Translations under genes and position numbers: made by a program
Notes under the pieces: model-generated
What the model was told of the DNA's origin: nothing
What the model saw: only the letters and a program-made list of their open reading frames with translations
Database searches by the model: none
DNA from: Sulfitobacter sp. OXR-159
GTDB lineage: Bacteria; Pseudomonadota; Alphaproteobacteria; Rhodobacterales; Rhodobacteraceae
Direction: 5' to 3'
Assembly (NCBI RefSeq): GCF_034377145.1
Contig: NZ_CP139707.1
Span: 3,393,501-3,457,500 of the forward strand
DNA: 64,000 nt
Shown here: positions 17,454 to 25,355 of the stretch, in pieces
Numbering within the stretch: position 1 is the stretch's first letter
Layout: each line of letters opens with the position of its first letter

Positions 17454-19499
17454 TTAGCCCGCGTCGCGCAGAACGTCCAGAAAGGCGGGGCCAAAGCGTT
17501 CGGCGCGTTTGTCGCCGAGCAGGCGTTCAATCGCGGAGCTGTCGGCGCTGCGCAGCTGCGCCACCTTGGCCAGCGTCGCCGCAGAGCAACTCAGCGGCTT
17601 GTCGGTGCCTTGTTCACCCCGCGCCAAATCGGCCTGCACCTGCAACAACTGGTCATAGACATTGCCCGCCTCGCGCCCCGCCAGCTTGCGCCGCGCCTTA
17701 TGCATCGGCTGCGCCTCGCCGTTGATCACCTCAAGGAAAGCGGCGCCGTAGTTTTCCAGCTTTTTCGCGCCCACGCCACCGATACGGGCCATGGCATCAA
17801 GGTTTTGCGGGCGCGCCTCGGCCATCTCGATCAGAGTGCGGTCGGTGAAGATGATATAGGCAGGCACGCGCGCCGCCTCGGCCAATGCGCGGCGCTTGGC
17901 CTTGAGCGCCGACAGCAGCGGCGCGTCTTCATCGCTGACCATCGCTTTAACGGCAGGTCGGCGATTGGCCCCTGCCGCCTTGATCGTGTCCCGCCGCAGG
18001 TTGATCGACGCCTCGCCGCGCAGGATCGGCAGGGCGGCATCGGTCATGCGCAGCGCGCCGTGGCGTTCAGCATCGGGGCGCACGAGGTCATGGCCCATCA
18101 TCTGCCGGAACACCGCCTGCCATTCATTGCGGCTGTATTCGCCGCCTACGCCATAGGTCGGCAGAGATTGGTGACCGCGCTGGCGGACCTTCTCGGTCTC
18201 ATTGCCCAGCAGGATGTCGATGAGATGGCCCGCGCCGAACCATTCGTCGGTGCGCAGCATGGCCGAGAGTGCCTTGCGCACTGCCGTAGTGCCATCGAAC
18301 ACATCCGCCGGGCTGTCGCAGAGGTCGCAGCGCCCGCAGGTGATTTCGGTCTCGTCAAAATAGCCCAGCAAGGCCTGGCGGCGGCATTCCAGCGCTTCGG
18401 CCAAACCGAGCAGCGCGTTCAACCGCCCATGATCCGCTGCGCGGCGTTCGGGCGGGGCGAGCCCCTCGTCGATCTGACTGCGGCGCAGGCGGATGTCATC
18501 GGGGCCAAAGAGTGTCAGGGTTTCAGCCGGGGCACCATCACGCCCGGCGCGGCCAATCTCCTGATAATAGGCCTCAATGGACTTGGGCAGATCCGCATGG
18601 GCGACCCAGCGGATGTCGGGCTTGTCGACCCCCATGCCAAAGGCCACCGTGGCGCAGACGATCAGCCCGTCTTCCTGCTGAAAGCGCCGCTCAGCGATGC
18701 GGCGGTCTTCGGCCTCCATCCCGCCGTGGTAATGCAGCGCCGTTTGCCCCTGATCGCGCAGCGCCTTGGCCAGCCCTTCGGTCTTGGCCCGCGTGCCGCA
18801 ATAGACGATGCCCGACTGCCCCTTGCGCGCGGCGGCGAAGTTCAGGATCTGATCGCGCGGCTTGTTCTTGGCGGCAAAGGCGAGGTGGATGTTAGGCCGG
18901 TCAAACCCGCGCAGAAAGGCGCGCGGGGGCGTGCCGTCGAACAGTTTCTCAACGATCTCCACCTGCGTTTCGGCATCCGCCGTGGCAGTGAAGGCCGCAA
19001 GTGGCACGTTCAGCGTGCGGCGCAATTCACCGATGCGCAGGTAATCGGGACGGAAATCATGACCCCACTGGCTGACGCAATGCGCCTCGTCTACGGCGAT
19101 GAGATTGACGCCAACGCGCCGCAACATGCCCATGGCCGAGCCTGCGGCCAGCCGCTCCGGCGCCATATAGAGCAGTTTGAGGGTGCCTGCCTCCAACGCC
19201 TCCCAAACCGCGTCGGTCTCCTCAGACGTGTTGCCCGAGGTCAGCGCGCCCGCCGCGACGCCCGCTTCTTGCAGGCTGCGCACCTGATCGCGCATCAGGG
19301 CGATGAGCGGGCTGATGACCACTGTCACCCCCTCGCGCATCAGCGCAGGGAGTTGGAAACATAAGGACTTGCCGCCGCCCGTGGGCATGATGGCAAGCAC
19401 GTTCTCGCCCTCGGTCACGGCCTCCACAATCTCTTGCTGGCCGGGGCGGAACCCGTCGAAACCGAATACATCACGAAGAAGCGTGGCAGCGCCTGTCAT
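17454..19499 (-). CDS. recQ: ATP-dependent DNA helicase RecQ
   Basis: 681 residues. Superfamily 2 helicase core with Walker A MPTGGGKSLCFQLPAL and the DEAH box in VDEAHCVSQWGHDFRPDY (aromatic-rich loop). The motif VI region gives HADLPKSIEAYYQEIGRAGRDG. A zinc-binding stretch (ECRRQALLGYF, ITCGRCDLC), a winged-helix region and a C-terminal HRDC domain (about 600-681) follow. It unwinds DNA in recombination and fork repair. The 5' leader has an inverted repeat (GTCTGC/GCAGAC, 19517-19537). Probably transcribed with yggT upstream and yaaA downstream. Confidence 0.96.
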   Translation of the reverse strand: MTGAATLLRDVFGFDGFRPGQQEIVEAVTEGENVLAIMPTGGGKSLCFQLPALMREGVTVVISPLIALMRDQVRSLQEAGVAAGALTSGNTSEETDAVWEALEAGTLKLLYMAPERLAAGSAMGMLRRVGVNLIAVDEAHCVSQWGHDFRPDYLRIGELRRTLNVPLAAFTATADAETQVEIVEKLFDGTPPRAFLRGFDRPNIHLAFAAKNKPRDQILNFAAARKGQSGIVYCGTRAKTEGLAKALRDQGQTALHYHGGMEAEDRRIAERRFQQEDGLIVCATVAFGMGVDKPDIRWVAHADLPKSIEAYYQEIGRAGRDGAPAETLTLFGPDDIRLRRSQIDEGLAPPERRAADHGRLNALLGLAEALECRRQALLGYFDETEITCGRCDLCDSPADVFDGTTAVRKALSAMLRTDEWFGAGHLIDILLGNETEKVRQRGHQSLPTYGVGGEYSRNEWQAVFRQMMGHDLVRPDAERHGALRMTDAALPILRGEASINLRRDTIKAAGANRRPAVKAMVSDEDAPLLSALKAKRRALAEAARVPAYIIFTDRTLIEMAEARPQNLDAMARIGGVGAKKLENYGAAFLEVINGEAQPMHKARRKLAGREAGNVYDQLLQVQADLARGEQGTDKPLSCSAATLAKVAQLRSADSSAIERLLGDKRAERFGPAFLDVLRDAG

Positions 19500-19608
19500 G
19501 GAGAACCTGTAAGATTGTCTGCTCTTTTTATGCAGACTCCCACACTAACAAACCGTGAACAAGGCCAGATGCACGCGACATGGGCGCGCGGACCGGGCTC
19601 GGCACGGT

Positions 19609-19896
19609 TCAGTAGAAGGCCGCGGCGTTGTTTGTCAGCACGATCCGCGCGATGGCCACGACGATCAGCACGATCAATGGTGCCAGATCCAAACCACCCA
19701 TCGGCGGGATCACATTGCGCACGCGGCTATAGACCGGCTCTAGAATCCGGTTCAGCCCGTCCCAGATTTGCGCAACCAAAGGCTGGCGCAGGTTCAGCAC
19801 CTGAAAATTGATCAACCAAGACATGATGACATGGGCGATGACGATGAACCAAACGATGTTCAAAAGCAGCATCAGGATTTGGAACAGTGACGTCAT
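19609..19896 (-). CDS. YggT family membrane protein
   Basis: 95 residues with two membrane helices (ILMLLLNIVWFIVIAHVIMSW; LAPLIVLIVVAIARIVL) separated by the conserved segment LRQPLVAQIWDGLNRILEPVYSRVRNVIPP, whose EPVYSRVRNVIPP portion is the family hallmark. Integral inner-membrane protein; related proteins have been tied to osmotic or ion homeostasis and cell division, but no firm role is known. Lies upstream of recQ on the same strand. Confidence 0.88.
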   Translation of the reverse strand: MTSLFQILMLLLNIVWFIVIAHVIMSWLINFQVLNLRQPLVAQIWDGLNRILEPVYSRVRNVIPPMGGLDLAPLIVLIVVAIARIVLTNNAAAFY

Positions 19897-20028
19897 GGAA
19901 TATCCCCTTGGTGTGACGCAAGACAGCTAAGCGCCCCGCCCGCAAAGGGCAAGAGTGCCGCGACGTATATGCTTGACCGCGCAGCGCTTCCGCCGCAGAT
20001 CGGCACCGTCACGACAAAGGAAAGCCCC

Positions 20029-20607
20029 ATGTTCCCGATCATCCGCATGGCCAAAGACGTCATCGTCGCCGCGCGGCAGGCGCCGCTGGAAAACCTGACC
20101 GACACCCATGTCAGCCATCACATCTGCTGGCCGCATGACCTCGATATCTGGATGGAGCTGAACAACGGGCGGGCGCTGTCGCTGTATGATCTGGGCCGCA
20201 CTGCCATGGCGCAGCGTGCCGGGTTGATTACGCTGCTTCGCCAAAACAAATGGGCAATCACAATCGCAGGCTCCAGCACCCGGTTCCGCCGCCGCATCCG
20301 CATGTTCGAAAAGTTCGAGATGCGCAGCCGGACGCTGTGTTGGGATGACAAGTTCATCTATCTGGAACAATCCATGTGGAAGAAGAACGGCGAATGCGCG
20401 AGCCATGTGCTCTACCGCTCTGCCGTGACCGATCGCAATGGGTTGATCCCGCCGGAAAAGGTGCTGCGCGCCATGGGGCGGCAGCAACCTTCGCCCGAGG
20501 TGCCGGGCTGGGTGGTCGAATGGATCCGTGCCGACAGCCACCGCCCGTGGCCGCCGATGCAAGACGGCGCGCCCGTGCCCGAAGCTGCACCGCACCTTTC
20601 CGCCTGA
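20029..20607 (+). CDS. Thioesterase family protein (4HBT-like hotdog fold)
   Basis: 192 residues. The segment CWPHDLDIWMELNNGRALSLYDLGR carries the 4-hydroxybenzoyl-CoA thioesterase-like active helix pattern (D-L-D...N-N-G), followed by STRFRRRIRMFEKFEMRSRTL. The start at 20029 has AAAGGAAAG about 6 bp upstream; the open frame to 19969 adds non-conserved residues. It probably hydrolyses an acyl-CoA; substrate unknown. Divergent from yggT across 132 bp. Confidence 0.75.
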   Translation: MFPIIRMAKDVIVAARQAPLENLTDTHVSHHICWPHDLDIWMELNNGRALSLYDLGRTAMAQRAGLITLLRQNKWAITIAGSSTRFRRRIRMFEKFEMRSRTLCWDDKFIYLEQSMWKKNGECASHVLYRSAVTDRNGLIPPEKVLRAMGRQQPSPEVPGWVVEWIRADSHRPWPPMQDGAPVPEAAPHLSA

Positions 20608-20711
20608 CCCGACCGGCAGCCCAACGTTTCAACCCCGCCACGACTGGCGCTTGCGCCTTGCGCCGCGCCCTGCTCTAACTTGGAAAAGAGCAGGCCGCGA
20701 AGGGGCGCAAC

Positions 20712-22085
20712 ATGGCACAGACAGGCGGGCGCAAGCGCATCTGGGGATGGTACTTTTTCGACTGGGCCAGCCAGCCTTACAACACCCTGCTGCTGACCTT
20801 TATCTTTGGCCCCTATTTCGCCCAAACCGCGACCAACGCGCTGGTCGACGGCGGGATGGAGCTTTCCGCCGCGAAAGCCCAAGCGCAGGCCTATTGGGGC
20901 TATGGTCTGGCGCTGGCCGGGATCGCGATTGCCATACTGGCGCCGATCTTGGGCGCGGTGGCAGATTCCTCGGGCCGTCGGATGCCATGGATCTGGCTGT
21001 TTTCGGCGATGTATGTGATCGGCGCAGCCGCCCTGTGGTGGACAGCCCCGGCGGATTTCTCTCTGCTTTGGGCATTGTTCTTTTTCGGCATCGGCTTGGT
21101 CGGGATGGAATTCGCCACGATCTTTACCAACGCCTATCTGCCCGAGTTGCACCCCGACCCCGATGAGCGCGGGCGCATTTCGGGCGATGGCTGGGCCTTT
21201 GGCTATGCGGGCGGGGTGCTGGCGCTGATCGCGATGATCGCCCTGTTTCAAAGCGGTGCGAACGGGCGCACCATGGCGGGGCTGACGCCGCTGTTCGGGC
21301 TGGACCCGGCGACCAAGGCCGACACCCGCATTGTCGGGCCGCTTGCGGCGATCTGGTACGCCGTTTTCATGATCCCCTTCTTCCTCTATGTGCGCGACAC
21401 GCCGAAACCCGGAGCGCAACGCTACCGCGTGGGTGCGGGTCTGTCGGATCTGGCGCGCACCCTACGGGGCCTGCCAAAGCATCCCTCGCTGCTGGCCTAT
21501 CTCGGCTCTTCGATGTTCTACCGTGACGCGCTGAATGGCATGTATACCTTCGGCGGGGTCTATGCGCTTGGCGTGCTGGATTGGTCGATTCAAGAGATCG
21601 GCATCTTTGGCATCCTTGCCGCTATCTCGGGCGCGGTGTTCTGCGTGCTGGGCGGGCGGATCGACCGGCGCATCGGGCCGATGCCGGTGATCGTGGCCTG
21701 CTGCATCATCCTTGTGGCGACTGCCTGTTTGATCATCTCGTTGGGGCCGAATTCTGTCATGGGCGTTTCTTTGCCTGAGGGGTCTGCCCTGCCGGATATC
21801 CTCTTCTACGTCGCTGGTGCCTCTATCGGGGCGGCGGGCGGTGCGCTACAGGCATCCTCGCGTAACATGCTGACACGACAAGGAAACCCCGAGCGTATGA
21901 CCGAGGCTTTTGGCCTTTACGCGCTGTCGGGCAAGGCGACCTCGTTCCTCGCCCCGGCGCTGATTGCCTTGGCCAGTGACCTCACCGGCAGCCAACGGCT
22001 GGGCATCACCCCCGTCGTGGGGCTTTTCATCGTCGGTTTGATCCTGTTAGCGTGGGTCAAACCCAAGGGAGATTTCGCCACATGA
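20712..22085 (+). CDS. UMF1-type MFS transporter (Atg22-like)
   Basis: 457 residues with about 12 membrane helices. The N-terminal WGWYFFDWASQPYNTL, the loop NAYLPELHPDPDERGRISGDGWAFGYAGG and the C-terminal ASSRNMLTRQ...ERMTEAFGLYALSGKATSF are typical of the UMF1/Atg22-like branch of MFS carriers. Substrate unknown; yeast Atg22 exports vacuolar amino acids. Its stop overlaps the mepA start (ATGA), so it shares an operon with a murein endopeptidase, which may hint at recycling of wall-derived amino acids or peptides. Confidence 0.87.
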   Translation: MAQTGGRKRIWGWYFFDWASQPYNTLLLTFIFGPYFAQTATNALVDGGMELSAAKAQAQAYWGYGLALAGIAIAILAPILGAVADSSGRRMPWIWLFSAMYVIGAAALWWTAPADFSLLWALFFFGIGLVGMEFATIFTNAYLPELHPDPDERGRISGDGWAFGYAGGVLALIAMIALFQSGANGRTMAGLTPLFGLDPATKADTRIVGPLAAIWYAVFMIPFFLYVRDTPKPGAQRYRVGAGLSDLARTLRGLPKHPSLLAYLGSSMFYRDALNGMYTFGGVYALGVLDWSIQEIGIFGILAAISGAVFCVLGGRIDRRIGPMPVIVACCIILVATACLIISLGPNSVMGVSLPEGSALPDILFYVAGASIGAAGGALQASSRNMLTRQGNPERMTEAFGLYALSGKATSFLAPALIALASDLTGSQRLGITPVVGLFIVGLILLAWVKPKGDFAT

Positions 22086-23026
22086 CGCTGCTTCGCACCC
22101 TGACCTCCGTGGCACTGGCCTTTGCGCTGGCGTCTTGCGGGGGCGACCGGACCGAAACCGACATCAGCGGTGAGAAAGTCGCCCTGCCGACCATCGGTTC
22201 TTCGGGCGGCGCCTTGAGCACAGTCGCGGCCAAGCAGCTTTTCGGGGCCAAGAGCTTTGCCTCTACGCAATCCTCGGCGGCTTTCGGCAGCTACTCCAAA
22301 GGGTGCCTCGCCGGGGCCGAGCAATTGCCCGAGACGGGTCCGACTTGGCAGGCCATGCGCCTGTCGCGCAACCGCAACTGGGCCCATCCCGAGATGGTCG
22401 ACATGGTCAAGAAACTCAGCCGCAAGGCCGCGCAGCAGCCGGGTTGGGAAGGCATCTATGTCGGCGATATGAGCCAGCCGCGCGGGGGGCCGATGCTGAC
22501 CGGTCACGCCAGCCACCAGATCGGGCTGGATGCCGATATCTGGATGTTGCCGCCAAAGTCGCTGAACCTCAGCCGGGCGCAGCGCGAGAACATCTCGTCG
22601 ATCTCCATGCGCCGGGCGAGTGGGGCCTATGTGAATTCCTCTTGGACGCCCGCGCATCACGAGGTGGTCAAGGCCGCGGCCCAAGACCCCCGCACCGCGC
22701 GTATCTTCGTCTTCCCCGGCGCCAAGGTGCAGATGTGCGCCGATGAGAAAGGCGACCGCAGCTATCTGCGCAAAATCCGGCCTTGGTACGGGCATCACTA
22801 TCATTTCCACGTCCGCATCGCCTGCCCAACAGGCGCGCGCGGCTGTGTGGATCAGGCCCCGCCCCCGCCAGGTGACGGCTGCGCCGATGCGCGGCAGTGG
22901 CAGGCCAATATTCTGAACCCACCAAAGCCCGATCCAACGGCCCCCAAAACGAAACCCAAGCCCAAGCGCGACATCCTGCTTGCGGACCTGCCTGCCCAAT
23001 GCAACGCCGTTTTGAACGCAAACTGA
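22082..23026 (+). CDS. mepA: Penicillin-insensitive murein endopeptidase, lipoprotein
   Basis: 314 residues. The N-terminus ends in a lipobox (LASC), so the mature protein is predicted to be a lipoprotein, unlike soluble E. coli MepA. Zinc-peptidase motifs are GHASHQIGLDADIW (residues about 140-153) and YGHHYHFHVRI near 240, matching the MepA (M74) family that cleaves D-Ala-mDAP cross-links. Mid-region Cys residues likely form disulfides. The C-terminal tail is Pro/Lys-rich. Start overlaps the MFS gene by 4 bp and the 3' end overlaps the next gene by 28 bp. Confidence 0.92.
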   Translation: MTLLRTLTSVALAFALASCGGDRTETDISGEKVALPTIGSSGGALSTVAAKQLFGAKSFASTQSSAAFGSYSKGCLAGAEQLPETGPTWQAMRLSRNRNWAHPEMVDMVKKLSRKAAQQPGWEGIYVGDMSQPRGGPMLTGHASHQIGLDADIWMLPPKSLNLSRAQRENISSISMRRASGAYVNSSWTPAHHEVVKAAAQDPRTARIFVFPGAKVQMCADEKGDRSYLRKIRPWYGHHYHFHVRIACPTGARGCVDQAPPPPGDGCADARQWQANILNPPKPDPTAPKTKPKPKRDILLADLPAQCNAVLNAN

Positions 23027-23913
23027 TCCGCGCCTGCCTCCCGTTCTTCCTGCTCATTGCCTGCGTGGCCCCCGCCGCGCAGACAGAGCCGGTGGTGCAG
23101 GTCGACAGCGTGCTGACATGGAGCCACCCGGCCCCGTGGTTCGGCGGCTTTTCGGGGGTCGAGGTCAACGCCGATGGCACCCGCCTGACGGCGGTCTCGG
23201 ACCGGGGCCGCGTCGTGCAGGCGCGCATGGTTCGCGAGGCGGGCCGTTTGGTGGCCCTTGAGCTTGAGGAAAACGCCCCGCTCAAAGGGGCCGATGGCAA
23301 AGCCCTGCGCGGTCAAATGCGCGATGCCGAAGCGCTGGCGCTTGACGACACTGGGCAACTCTACATCTCGTTCGAACACGATCACCACGTCGCTCGGCTT
23401 GCGCCTGAAAGCGGGGTCACCTCCCCGCTGCCCAGACATGACGACTTTGCCAAGTTCGAGCCTAACGCGGGGATGGAGACATTGGCCGCTCATCCCGATG
23501 GACGGCTCTTTGCAGCCCCCGAAGGCGGCGGCCCCATATCGGGTCCCATCCCGCTTTATGCCTTTGATGGCACCGCATGGACAATCGCCGCGAAGATCCC
23601 GCGCCAAGGGCCGTTCTTGCCGGTAGACGCGGACTTTGCCGAGGATGGCACGCTCTATCTGCTAGAGCGGACGATCACGCCATTGGGCTTTCGCAGCCGC
23701 ATCCGCAGCTTTGATTTGACCGCGCCGGGGCTTGGGGAGGTAACCTTGCTGACCTCCGGCCCCGGTCAATACGACAACCTCGAAGCGCTCAGCACTTGGC
23801 AGGACGCGGCGGGACAAACCCGGCTGACTCTGCTGTCGGACGACAACTTCTTCGTCATGCAGCGCAATGAGGTGGTAGAGCTGATCCTTGCCAAACCGGG
23901 TGTCGAGGGCTAA
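22999..23913 (+). CDS. Esterase-like activity of phytase family protein
   Basis: 304 residues with a hydrophobic signal peptide (IRACLPFFLLIACVAPAAQ). The GGFSGVEVNADGTRLTAVSDRGR start and repeated propeller-like blades (DAEALALDDTGQLYISFEHDHH, NLEALSTW) match the phytase-like esterase family (PF13449). It is probably a periplasmic or outer-membrane-associated beta-propeller; the lipobox is ambiguous (LLIAC). The start at 22999 lies inside mepA, so the two share 28 bp in different frames. Substrate unknown. Confidence 0.8.
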   Translation: MQRRFERKLIRACLPFFLLIACVAPAAQTEPVVQVDSVLTWSHPAPWFGGFSGVEVNADGTRLTAVSDRGRVVQARMVREAGRLVALELEENAPLKGADGKALRGQMRDAEALALDDTGQLYISFEHDHHVARLAPESGVTSPLPRHDDFAKFEPNAGMETLAAHPDGRLFAAPEGGGPISGPIPLYAFDGTAWTIAAKIPRQGPFLPVDADFAEDGTLYLLERTITPLGFRSRIRSFDLTAPGLGEVTLLTSGPGQYDNLEALSTWQDAAGQTRLTLLSDDNFFVMQRNEVVELILAKPGVEG

Positions 23914-23977
23914 AGACCGTTCCGTCTGCGATCCCCGCAGGCCAAGTCGCCGCACCCTTGCACAAAACGGTCCACAT

Positions 23978-24598
23978 ATGACACGCACCTATCTTCCCGG
24001 CATTCTTGCCATGGCCGCCATCGTCGTGGCCTCAAATATCCTTGTTCAGTTTCTATTCGGCCAATGGCTGACCTGGGGCGCTTTCACCTATCCGCTGGCT
24101 TTCCTCGTCACCGATGTGATGAACCGCCTTTACGGTGCCTCTGCCGCGCGCCGGGTCGTGTTGGTGGGGTTTGTCGTCGGGTTGATCTGCTCGCTGATTG
24201 GGACACAGATCATGGGCGAATTCGGTCCGCTGGTGACGGTCCGCATCGCGATCGCCTCGGGCTCGGCCTTCCTCGTGGCGCAGCTGTTGGACGTGACGAT
24301 CTTTAACCGTTTTCGCGATGGCGCATGGTGGCGCGCGCCTTTGATCAGCACGCTGATCAGCAGCGCGATCGACACGGCGCTGTTTTTCTCCATCGCGTTC
24401 TCGGCCAGCCTGTCGTTCATCCACCCCGCGACCGATGTCGCTTGGGCGACCGAAGCTTTGCCACTGTTGGGCGCAGGCCCGCTCGCGCCGCTTTGGGTCT
24501 CGCTCGCCGTGGCGGATTGGTCGGTGAAACTGGCCATCGCGCTGATCGCGCTGATCCCCTTCCGGCTGCTGACCGCTCGGCTGACCGCCCGCGCTTGA
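23978..24598 (+). CDS. Queuosine precursor transporter (YhhQ/VUT family)
   Basis: 206 residues, about six membrane helices. The motif FTYPLAFLVTDVMNRLYGASAARRVV is the conserved signature of the VUT_1 family (part: TDVMNRLYG), and LLDVTIFNRFRDGAWWRAPLIST is also typical. Family members import preQ0/preQ1 for queuosine tRNA modification; the exact ligand here is inferred. The start at 23978 places the first helix at residues 6-24. A GC-rich hairpin follows the stop. Confidence 0.87.
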   Translation: MTRTYLPGILAMAAIVVASNILVQFLFGQWLTWGAFTYPLAFLVTDVMNRLYGASAARRVVLVGFVVGLICSLIGTQIMGEFGPLVTVRIAIASGSAFLVAQLLDVTIFNRFRDGAWWRAPLISTLISSAIDTALFFSIAFSASLSFIHPATDVAWATEALPLLGAGPLAPLWVSLAVADWSVKLAIALIALIPFRLLTARLTARA

Positions 24599-24605
24599 TA
24601 CCGGC

Positions 24606-24627
24606 GCAGGGGGGCCCGCCCCCTTGC
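24606..24627 (+). terminator. GC-rich hairpin after the queuosine-precursor transporter
   Basis: GCAGGGGGG (24606-24614) pairs with CCCCCTTGC (24619-24627) through nine pairs with a CCCG loop, eight bases after the stop codon. No T run follows (an A run at 24641-24647 comes later), so termination would need Rho or the structure may only protect the mRNA end. Confidence 0.4.
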
Positions 24628-24715
24628 CGCCGCACCGTCCAAAAAAACGCTTTGCGAATTTCAAAACCTGTGCAACGCTCAGGGTGAGTTCAACAAATGT
24701 AAAGGAGGTGATCCA

Positions 24716-24772
24716 GTGTCAAGAAAGGTATTGGAGCGAGGTGTCGGAACAACCAGCGGGGTTTCCTGCTAG
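24716..24772 (+). CDS. 18-residue small ORF with an ideal ribosome-binding site
   Basis: GTG start at 24716 and TAG stop at 24770; the peptide reads VSRKVLERGVGTTSGVSC, basic with one terminal Cys. GGAGG sits 7 nt before the start, inside a 16-nt stretch complementary to the 16S rRNA tail, so initiation should be very strong. The stop codon is within the first hairpin (loop TAGG). It may be a leader peptide controlling arfB, an independent micropeptide, or a by-product of an RNA whose job is 30S binding. Too short to test by codon use. Confidence 0.5.
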   Translation: MSRKVLERGVGTTSGVSC

Positions 24773-24843
24773 GGCAGCCCCTGGCAGTGCAACCACCTGG
24801 TGGACATCGGTCTAACCGATCCCCCTCCTGAAACCATTCGATT

Positions 24844-24867
24844 GGGCCGTTCCGCAAGGGGCGGCCC
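24844..24867 (+). terminator. Hairpin with GCAA tetraloop between small ORF and arfB
   Basis: GGGCCGTTCC (24844-24853) pairs with GGGGCGGCCC (24858-24867), ten pairs including T-G wobbles, closing a GCAA (GNRA) loop. ATTTCGCATT follows, a weak T tract. It could end the small-ORF transcript or attenuate read-through into arfB 62 bp downstream. Confidence 0.5.
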
Positions 24868-24929
24868 ATTTCGCATTCCCCCTTCACCCTCACGGCGCAG
24901 ACTGGCATGTTACCGGGCAAGGAGAGCCC

Positions 24930-25352
24930 ATGCTGCACATCAACGATGACATCGCCATTCACGACTGGGAGCTGACCGAAAGCTTCATGCGCGCCTCCGG
25001 CCCCGGCGGGCAGAATGTGAACAAGGTCTCCTCGGCGGTGGAATTGCGGTTCGAGGCCGCCACCTCGCCCTCCCTGCCGCAGCCGGTCAAGAACCGTCTG
25101 CGCCGTTTGGCCGGGCGGCGCTGGACCACCGAAGGCGCGCTGGTGTTGCAATGTGACGAAACCCGCAGTCAGGCGCGCAACCGCGAATTGGTCCGCGAGC
25201 GGCTGGCCGAGCTGATCCGCACCGCCCTCACCCCACCGAAACGCCGCATCGCGACCCGCCCAACGCTGGGGTCAAAGAAACGCCGCCTTAAGGCCAAGAA
25301 GGTGCGTGGCGAGGTTAAGGCAATGCGCGGCAAGGTTGACCCGAATACCTGA
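24930..25352 (+). CDS. arfB: Alternative ribosome-rescue factor / peptidyl-tRNA hydrolase ArfB
   Basis: 140 residues, normal for ArfB (YaeJ). The catalytic GPGGQNVNKVSSAV (GGQ at about residues 25-27) hydrolyses peptidyl-tRNA on stalled ribosomes. The RF-1-like core is followed by a Lys/Arg-rich tail (SKKRRLKAKKVRG) that enters the empty mRNA channel. No codon-recognition domain is present. AAGGAGAG lies 7-8 bp before the ATG. It follows the small-ORF leader region, and its 3' end converges with cobF 3 bp away. Confidence 0.95.
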   Translation: MLHINDDIAIHDWELTESFMRASGPGGQNVNKVSSAVELRFEAATSPSLPQPVKNRLRRLAGRRWTTEGALVLQCDETRSQARNRELVRERLAELIRTALTPPKRRIATRPTLGSKKRRLKAKKVRGEVKAMRGKVDPNT

Positions 25353-25355
25353 GCC

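Larger units (their letters stand above)
24701..24867 (+). ncRNA. Putative structured small transcript with 16S-complementary ribosome-binding region
   Basis: In the 331-base gap before arfB, AAAGGAGGTGATCCAG (24701-24716) complements the last helix-flanking bases and anti-Shine-Dalgarno tail of 16S rRNA over 16 nt. A series of stems follows: GGGG/CCCC with inner CTGC/GCAG (24758-24781), CCACC/GGTGG (24793-24803), ATCGGT/ACCGAT (24806-24820), and a 10-bp stem with a GCAA tetraloop (24844-24867) that may terminate the transcript. I recognise no Rfam class; the SRP RNA and 6S hallmarks are absent. The ends are guesses. Confidence 0.4.

Noticed and set aside
17610-19364. A 584-codon open frame opposite recQ
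   Set aside because: Composition typical of reverse-strand frames in GC-rich genes; recQ motifs occupy the other strand throughout.
24701-24716. A fragment of an inverted 16S rRNA gene
   Set aside because: The match ends after 16 nt on both sides; no other 16S sequence surrounds it, so a ribosome-binding role is more likely.
24773-24929. Continuation of the small-ORF frame past its TAG toward arfB as a read-through protein or broken gene
   Set aside because: The continued frame is Pro/Arg-rich, corresponds to the hairpins and resembles no protein; structure explains the sequence better.
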